From NCBI GenBank assembly GCA_964477875.1, contig CAYZFR010000132.1, forward strand, positions 1 through 10,986: a stretch of 10,986 nucleotides of DNA. The letters are read 5' to 3'. The stretch is from Kuafuiihalomonas sp964477875 (GTDB taxonomy: Bacteria; Myxococcota; Kuafuiibacteriia; Kuafuiibacteriales; Kuafuiibacteriaceae). Both the position numbers and the translations under genes were made by a program. The notes beneath the pieces are model-generated. The model had not been told where the DNA came from. It ran no database searches and saw nothing but the letters and a program-made list of their open reading frames with translations. How positions within the stretch are numbered: position 1 is the first letter of the stretch; every line of letters starts with the position of its first letter. Positions 5,770 to 10,986 of the stretch are shown piece by piece.

Positions 5770-8700
5770 GCCACCGGCCGAGCAGCGCCGAGCCAACGCA
5801 GAAAGGCGCTCCGGGTGGCGAAGGTGGTCAGGGATCGACGGGCCTCACAGCCCGGCGTCCGCCCCGACCAACGCTTGAAGCCCTCCAGGGCAGCGTGGAA
5901 GGAGCCGCTCACGATCAGCTGGGCGTGCAGGCCCCGGAAGCGGAAGCCATCCCGAAGGGCGCCGAGGCTGGTGCAGCCCACGGCCCGCAGCCGAGCGAGC
6001 CGCTCCTGGCCGCCGTCGTCCAGCGTTCGCTCCAGCGCTCGCCGCCGGCGGGCCTGGCCCTCCAAGAGGCCGAGGGCCTCCGCCACCGCACGGGCGTCGA
6101 GGAGTTCCAGCGCCGCGGCGCCGGGCTCGATCTGGGTCCCGGCCAAGGCCGCCCCGAGCATCAGCTCCTCGGGCGGGACCTCGGCCAGGCGCTCCGGGTC
6201 CACGCCGAGGCCGATCGTCCCTTCGACGTAGACCGGTCCCATCGGCCTGGGACCCGGACACAGATACATCTCGGGCGGGTTGCGGCCGAGCCGAGCGAAG
6301 CCGCGCTGAAGCATGCGCAGGGACTCGATGGGCACCGAGGCGTCGCCGATCCGATCCCTACGCTTCGGCATCTCGAAGCGAAAGGCGTCGCGCTGGCTGG
6401 CGAGGAGCCCGCGCCCGAGGCCGTCGAACCACTCGGCCAAGCCAGAGGGCAGCGGCGGCATCGGGTGAGGCCCCGGAGCATCGAATGGCCGGCGCGGGAG
6501 GGGGCGCTCGGGCCGCAGCAGCGCACCCATGAGCTGGGCGGCGAGCTCCGCCCCCGCCCGTTCAAACAGGGACTCGAGACGCTCGATGGCCCGGCGGTGG
6601 CCGGGCACCCGCTCTGCCACCCCGAGCCAAGCGGTGATGGCGTGGTCCAGCTCCACCGGATCTTCCTCGGCCAGGACGTCGGCCCAATGGGCGCGCAGCA
6701 CCCACCAGCGGGGGTGGGGCGCCATGTGCTCCAGGCCGGCGAAGGCCCGTGCGAAGGTGTCGTGGTCGTTGCTGCGAAACGCCGCCAGCTTCCCGGCCAC
6801 CTCGAAGGCGCGGCGCGCGCTGGCGAGGTGACCGCGGGCGCGGGAGGCCTCGGCGAGGGCGAGCCATGGCCGCGCCACCTCGTCGATGTCGCCGTCATAC
6901 TCGAGCAGCGTGCCCAGGTCCCGGGCCACGTCGATGGTGGGGACAGTCGCCGCGGCCCGCTCCAGCAGCCGGCGCGCCTGAGAGCGGTTGTGGGCCCACA
7001 GCCATCCCGCCGCCAGGCGGAGCGCCCCCGCCCGGGCCGCTCCGGTGCAGTGCTCGGCCAGCGACTCGTAGGCACGGGCGGCGGCCCACAGCTCGTGGGT
7101 CTGATGACGATAGACCGCGATCCGGTAGGCGAAGTCGCCCCGATCCGGCGCGAGGCGCTGTGCCTCTTCGAGGACCACCGCCGCTCGCTGCGCGTCGCCC
7201 GCCCCCTCGCCGAAAAGCAGGCCTGCTTTCGAGAGGAGCTCGACCGCTTCCGGACCCTGCCGGCGACTGCTCGAGCGCCGGCAGAGTTCCGCCGCTTCGC
7301 CGGGCTCACCGCTGCGGACGCAGGCGACGGTGAGGCGTTCGAGGGCCTCGTCGGTGGGCCCGAGCTCGACCTCGCGGCGGCCGAAGCGAGCCGCCCCCGT
7401 CCAGTCACCCGTCGCCGCCTTGGCCTTCGCCATGCGGCGAAAGGTCGAGGAGAGCTCGGCCCTGGAGGCGTGGGCCTCATGGTGCAGAAGAAAGGTCGCG
7501 CCCAGCTCGTAGACCTCATCCCACTCCTGAAGGGCTTCCAGCATGCGCGCCGCCTCCAGCAGCGCATCCTTTCGGGTGACGTCTCGACTCAGAGCCTGTC
7601 GGAAGGCCTGCAGCGCTCCGGTCGCGTCTCCGCCCTGGTCGAGGATCAGCCCCGCCTCTTCGAACCACTGCGCGGCCCGCTCGGGATCCTCGGATCGCTG
7701 GGCGGCGGTTTCGAAGCAGACCGCTGCTCGCCGCGGATCCCGGTCCCGGACCAGGACGCCAAAGCGGGCCCAGGTCTCTGGACGCTCCGGATCGAGCTCC
7801 AGCAGGGCCTGCATGAGCGCCAAGGCCTTGGGTCGATCGCCGAGCTCGACGTCGGCGATGCGGGTCGCCTCGGCCAGGACCTCGATTCCTTCGGGATGAA
7901 CAAGCTCCGCTGTTCGGACCGCCCACGGCAGCGCCGCGCCCCAATCCCTCCTCGCCGAGGCGAGCTCGAAGAGGGCGCTGCAGGCGGGGGCGGAGTTGGG
8001 GTGGGCGAGCAGCGCATCCTCGAAGAGCGTCTCCGCCCGCCGCGGATCACCCAACAAGTCGACCACCCAGCGCCCGGCCTGGACGAAGATGTCCGCTGCC
8101 GCCGGCCCCTCCAGCCGACGGCCGAGCCGCTCCATGACGTCGACCGCCTCCGAGGTCTTGCCGAGTCGTCGCGCCGCATCCGCGGCCAGGGCGAGACCAT
8201 CGACGTCGTCCGGCGCCTCCTCCAGCGCGACCTCCAACAAGGACCACGCGGCGGCGGGATCGAAGCGCCGCTCCAGTTCCATCCGAGCGAGGGCGATCCG
8301 CCCACCCGCTCGATCCCTCGGCTCGTCCGCCGACTCTACGCGAACCCGCAGCACCCTCTCGAGCTCGGCCCAGCTCATCCGCGCGCTCAGCAGGCGCTCC
8401 TGCGCGAGGGAGACGTCGATGTCGAAAGCTGCCTCGCGCTCGGCTTGGCGGAGGACGTCGAGGGCCAAGCCGTCGGCGCCAAGCTGCCTCTCCAGCAGCT
8501 CCGCCTGCGCCTTGTGGATGGCGAGCCGCTCCTTCACGTCCCCCGCCGCGTCGAGACGTCGCCGGAGCACCGCCGCCACTGAATCCCACTGGCGCCGTCG
8601 CCGAAAACTCTCTTCCAGCGCGCTGGCCAGGACCGCGTCGCCGGGAAAGAGCTTCAGACCCCTCTCGGCCACGGCCTCCGCCTTGGCCAAGTTGCCCTCC

Positions 8701-10097
8701 CGATCGATCAGAGCCCGGACCAAGGCTCGATGCGCGCCCAGGCTCACCGCGGGATCCTCGCTCTCGAGCTGGGCTTCGTGACCTCGTAGGCCGTGGGCGT
8801 CGAGCTCGGTCGGCGGTGGCGGAGGCTCCGCCGGCGAACCCGCTCGAAGCCGACGGGCGTCCTTCTCTCGACCGAGCTCGAGGTAAAGCCCGGACAGCCG
8901 CTCCCGCGCCTCGGGATCGTCGAGCTGCAGCTCCAGCAAACGAACCTGGCCCTCTCGGTCGTTCAAGCGCTCGAGCAGAGGCTCGAGCCTTCGCTTGGCC
9001 TCGACGTGGGTGGGCTCGTCTTCCAGGATGCTCTGGTAGACCCGAGCCGCATCCTCGGGCCGCCCCAAGGACTGGCCGTAGATCTGGCCCAGGCGCAGGC
9101 GGAGGAAGGTGCGGAGGAGTCGATGGTCGGTGCGCTCGACGAGGCGCTCGAAGACCTCGGCCACTCGGGGCAGGTCCTGGGCCACCAGCCCCACGCGAAG
9201 GACCTCGTCCTGGAGCTCTCGATCCTCGGGCGCGAGCTCCAGGGCCCGGGTCAGAGCTCGCAAGCCTCGCTCCTGCTCGCCCCGTTCGAAGTACAGGGCG
9301 CCGAGCTCGCGCTCGAGCCGGATCCGGTGCCGGCCGGTGCGCCGATCGGCGCACAGCTCGGCCAGGCGATCTTCGAGCGCCTCGAAGCGGGTCCGGTGAA
9401 CGGCCGCGTCTTCGACGCTCCGAATCCCCTCCGTCGGCTCCCCCAGCTCGTAAAGGGCCGACTGTAGGTGGGCCATGGCGCGCTCCCGATCCTCGAGCGG
9501 CCCCAGGTGAAGCTGCGCCAAGCGGTGGCTGAGCGCGGCCCGGACCTCGGCATCGTCCTGCCAGACGAGGAGTTCGCCCATGACCAGCTCCAGGTCCCGT
9601 ATCCGGCCGCTGGCTCGAGCCCAGTGCTCCAGGCGCGGCAGTATTCGCAAGCCAGGCTGCAGTCGAGAGGCGTGGACGAGGGCGTCCACCGCCGCGCTCG
9701 GGTCCTTCGCATCCTCCCCCTCCACCTCGGCGAGGTAGCTCCACAGCGTCGCCTGCTCGCCGCGGTCCCGGCTTCGCTGCAGCCGGTCGTGATAGAGGGC
9801 GCGCAAGCCGTCGAGGTCCTCGAGCTCGTGGAGGACGTTGGCGAGGCCGAGGAAGGCCTCCCGGCGGTCGGGGTCGAGCTCGTAGGCGAAGCGGAAGGCG
9901 GCCACGGCTCGTTCGGGCAGCCCCGCGTCCTCCCGGAGGACGGCGGCCGCATCCAGAGCGGCGCGGGCGGCGCGGGCGCCGCTGAGCGCCTGGGCCCGGC
10001 TGAAGCCGAGCTCACCGAGGCGGACGTGGGCTCTCTCGCGCAGTGCGGCGGCCCGAAACCGCTCGAAGGCCTCCTCCGACTCCGGATGAGCCTCCAC
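5691..10097 (-). CDS. Giant TPR-repeat protein with a conserved-looking C-terminal domain
   Basis: This 1468-aa protein has no signal peptide or membrane segment and is probably a cytoplasmic scaffold. Residues 1-415 and about 435-1200 are two helical solenoids of TPR/half-TPR repeats (LGALYFERGEQERGLRALTR, DEPTHVEAKRRLEPL, EGNLAKAEAVAERGLKLFPG, ALLELDPERPETWARFGVL). A Pro-rich hinge at 420-430 (GSPAEPPPPPT) separates them. Residues about 1210-1468 are different: a GLAEWFDGLGRGL helix, then PPEMYLCPGPRPMGPVYVEG and an EELMLGAALAGTQIEPG helix. This layout recalls degenerate M48-type peptidase regions at the ends of other myxobacterial TPR proteins, but no HExxH is present, so catalysis is unlikely. 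The start is uncertain: GTG 10097 is the first standard start, but good coding sequence (LDDLIRD) continues upstream to a CTG at 10118, before an in-frame TAG at 10130-10128. Its 3' end runs 79 bases into the protease gene. Confidence 0.85.
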   Translation of the reverse strand: MEAHPESEEAFERFRAAALRERAHVRLGELGFSRAQALSGARAARAALDAAAVLREDAGLPERAVAAFRFAYELDPDRREAFLGLANVLHELEDLDGLRALYHDRLQRSRDRGEQATLWSYLAEVEGEDAKDPSAAVDALVHASRLQPGLRILPRLEHWARASGRIRDLELVMGELLVWQDDAEVRAALSHRLAQLHLGPLEDRERAMAHLQSALYELGEPTEGIRSVEDAAVHRTRFEALEDRLAELCADRRTGRHRIRLERELGALYFERGEQERGLRALTRALELAPEDRELQDEVLRVGLVAQDLPRVAEVFERLVERTDHRLLRTFLRLRLGQIYGQSLGRPEDAARVYQSILEDEPTHVEAKRRLEPLLERLNDREGQVRLLELQLDDPEARERLSGLYLELGREKDARRLRAGSPAEPPPPPTELDAHGLRGHEAQLESEDPAVSLGAHRALVRALIDREGNLAKAEAVAERGLKLFPGDAVLASALEESFRRRRQWDSVAAVLRRRLDAAGDVKERLAIHKAQAELLERQLGADGLALDVLRQAEREAAFDIDVSLAQERLLSARMSWAELERVLRVRVESADEPRDRAGGRIALARMELERRFDPAAAWSLLEVALEEAPDDVDGLALAADAARRLGKTSEAVDVMERLGRRLEGPAAADIFVQAGRWVVDLLGDPRRAETLFEDALLAHPNSAPACSALFELASARRDWGAALPWAVRTAELVHPEGIEVLAEATRIADVELGDRPKALALMQALLELDPERPETWARFGVLVRDRDPRRAAVCFETAAQRSEDPERAAQWFEEAGLILDQGGDATGALQAFRQALSRDVTRKDALLEAARMLEALQEWDEVYELGATFLLHHEAHASRAELSSTFRRMAKAKAATGDWTGAARFGRREVELGPTDEALERLTVACVRSGEPGEAAELCRRSSSRRQGPEAVELLSKAGLLFGEGAGDAQRAAVVLEEAQRLAPDRGDFAYRIAVYRHQTHELWAAARAYESLAEHCTGAARAGALRLAAGWLWAHNRSQARRLLERAAATVPTIDVARDLGTLLEYDGDIDEVARPWLALAEASRARGHLASARRAFEVAGKLAAFRSNDHDTFARAFAGLEHMAPHPRWWVLRAHWADVLAEEDPVELDHAITAWLGVAERVPGHRRAIERLESLFERAGAELAAQLMGALLRPERPLPRRPFDAPGPHPMPPLPSGLAEWFDGLGRGLLASQRDAFRFEMPKRRDRIGDASVPIESLRMLQRGFARLGRNPPEMYLCPGPRPMGPVYVEGTIGLGVDPERLAEVPPEELMLGAALAGTQIEPGAAALELLDARAVAEALGLLEGQARRRRALERTLDDGGQERLARLRAVGCTSLGALRDGFRFRGLHAQLIVSGSFHAALEGFKRWSGRTPGCEARRSLTTFATRSAFLRWLGAARPVAQAHSPSMQRSPAAGQLSQRTVEPSQ

Positions 10098-10180
10098 GTC
10101 GCGAATGAGGTCGTCCAGAACTGTACGCTAACCCAGTCCAGACTTCAGAACGAGCCGGCCACCGCCCGCCGAGACGTCCC

Positions 10181-10986
10181 TCATTTCTTGGACAGCGTGA
10201 CGTCCCAGGTGCTGGGCACGTCGGCGGCAGAGGCGAAGCTTCGCTGGTAGGGGACGAAGCCTGGCGCTTCGACCCGCACCTCGACCGGGCCCTCGGGCAA
10301 CTCCTCGAGGGACACCCGGGTGCCCGTCCCGACCACCCGTCCCTGCACCGACACCGTCGCTTCGGGCTGGACGTGGAGGACGGGGACGGGCCGGAGCTCG
10401 ACCGACATGCGATAGGTCCGGCCCCGTCGAACCGTGCCCACCAGGGCCCGGGCCGCGGGCCGGTGGTCCTGAAGACGGAACCCCACGCGCGGACCGGGTC
10501 CAGGGGGGACGCGAACGGTGGTGGGCGTCCGCCCTCGTGGCTCGCCGTCCACCGTGACGACGGCGCCCGGCGGAAGGCTCAGCAGCTCGACCCGGGGCCA
10601 GAGCAGCGGACTCGCCAGCGCGAAGACGAGCCCTCCACACAGCAGGAGCACGGCCGCGCTCGCGACGAACAATGGCCGACTGGGGACACGCTTCGGGCCC
10701 CTGCCCCCGGCCGAAGAGGGGAGGGAAGGAACCGACGGAAGGGGCGCCGTGCCCGTGGCGGGGCGAGGGGCGCCGGTCCCGCTGCCGGGACGGGGGGCTG
10801 AACCCGAAAACGCACGTGAGGAGCGAGGCCCGACCCGGTTCCGCTCTCGGATCGGGCGGCTCCGAGAGGTCGGCCGAGCGGGAGCCCGCGGCTCGCGGGG
10901 AACGACCGGAGGAGCGTCGTCATCGACGAAGTAAGGGGCCGGCGCCCGGGGCGCGGCCAGGGGCGGCCCGGCTGGCGGATCCGGCT
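10181..10986 (-). CDS. Membrane-anchored PEGA-domain protein, C-terminal part (5' end outside window)
   Basis: The frame is open from the right edge to a TGA at 10183-10181, giving 268 visible codons; the N-terminus lies outside. The visible part begins with about 100 residues rich in Pro, Arg, Ser and Ala (PAPYFVDDDAPPVVPRE, SRPIRERNRVGPRSSRAFSG). A basic stretch (GPKRVPSRP) follows, then one transmembrane segment, LFVASAAVLLLCGGLVFALA (encoded at about 10672-10613). The charge pattern places the N-terminus in the cytoplasm. Outside the membrane is a PEGA domain (SLPPGAVVTVDGEPRGRTPT) and then a second, weaker PEGA-like unit (ATVSVQGRVVGTG, EVRVEAPGFVPYQRSF). Kinase-linker-TM-PEGA is a common layout of Ser/Thr kinases in Myxococcota, so the missing part may be a kinase, but this is not visible. 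The TTG at 10672 is not the likely start because coding continues upstream. It lies 83 bases upstream of the TPR gene on the same strand, a possible operon. Confidence 0.75.
   Translation of the reverse strand, partial: PDPPAGPPLAAPRAPAPYFVDDDAPPVVPREPRAPARPTSRSRPIRERNRVGPRSSRAFSGSAPRPGSGTGAPRPATGTAPLPSVPSLPSSAGGRGPKRVPSRPLFVASAAVLLLCGGLVFALASPLLWPRVELLSLPPGAVVTVDGEPRGRTPTTVRVPPGPGPRVGFRLQDHRPAARALVGTVRRGRTYRMSVELRPVPVLHVQPEATVSVQGRVVGTGTRVSLEELPEGPVEVRVEAPGFVPYQRSFASAADVPSTWDVTLSKK

Noticed and set aside
4426..5796. A 456-codon minus-strand frame opposite the protease gene
   Set aside because: The plus strand encodes an intact catalytic triad and Cys-rich repeats. The antisense product is Ala/Gly/Arg-rich and shows no motif.
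4674..8582. A 1302-codon open frame on the plus strand
   Set aside because: It crosses the protease in another frame and then runs antisense to the TPR gene. Its translation is Arg/Pro/Gly-rich with no recognisable domain, as expected for a shadow of GC-rich coding DNA.
8047..9744. A 565-codon minus-strand frame inside the TPR gene
   Set aside because: It is an alternative frame of the same strand, with Gly/Arg/Ala-biased composition and no domain. The TPR frame has clear helical repeats.
10120..10147. Possible promoter before the TPR gene (TACAGT on the minus strand at 10125-10120)
   Set aside because: The -10-like hexamer matches four of six bases, but no acceptable -35 is found at the right spacing, so I do not call it.

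Overview
This 10,986-base window is very GC-rich, with strongly GC-biased third codon positions and almost no non-coding space. The protein types point to a member of the Myxococcota (deltaproteobacterial lineage). They include an outer-membrane OmpA-family protein with carboxypeptidase-regulatory-like domains, a trypsin-like protease with Cys-rich C-terminal modules, a very large TPR solenoid, and a membrane-anchored PEGA protein with a Pro/Arg-rich juxtamembrane linker. The family or genus cannot be fixed from this sequence. No rRNA, tRNA, CRISPR array, insertion sequence or attachment site is visible.

Layout from left to right: (1) 1-345, minus strand, the N-terminal part of a probably exported helical/TPR-like protein that runs off the left edge; (2) 346-416, a short divergent spacer with a TTGACA hexamer; (3) 417-2504, plus strand, a 695-aa OmpA-family protein; (4) 2526-3509, minus strand, a four-domain ribosomal-protein-S1-like RNA-binding protein, convergent with gene 3 across 21 bases; (5) 3510-3556, a 47-base divergent spacer with a perfect 12-bp palindrome; (6) 3557-4378, plus strand, an HSDL2-like short-chain dehydrogenase; (7) 4375-5769, plus strand, a secreted or lipid-anchored trypsin-like serine protease with four Cys-rich modules, overlapping gene 6 by GTGA; (8) 5691-10097, minus strand, a 1468-aa TPR protein whose 3' end overlaps the protease gene by 79 bases; (9) 10181 to the right edge, minus strand, the C-terminal part of a transmembrane PEGA protein, possibly a Ser/Thr kinase.

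No single pathway unites the genes. Genes 3, 7, 9 and probably 1 are cell-envelope proteins. Genes 4, 6 and 8 are predicted to be cytoplasmic. Two transcription units look plausible: the dehydrogenase plus protease (translationally coupled), and PEGA protein plus TPR protein (same strand, 83-base gap). I see no defence or mobile system and nothing that is clearly a new system. The items most worth checking are the Cys-rich repeat module, the uncharacterised C-terminal domain of the TPR giant, the OmpA fusion architecture, and a set of start sites that lack Shine-Dalgarno sequences.
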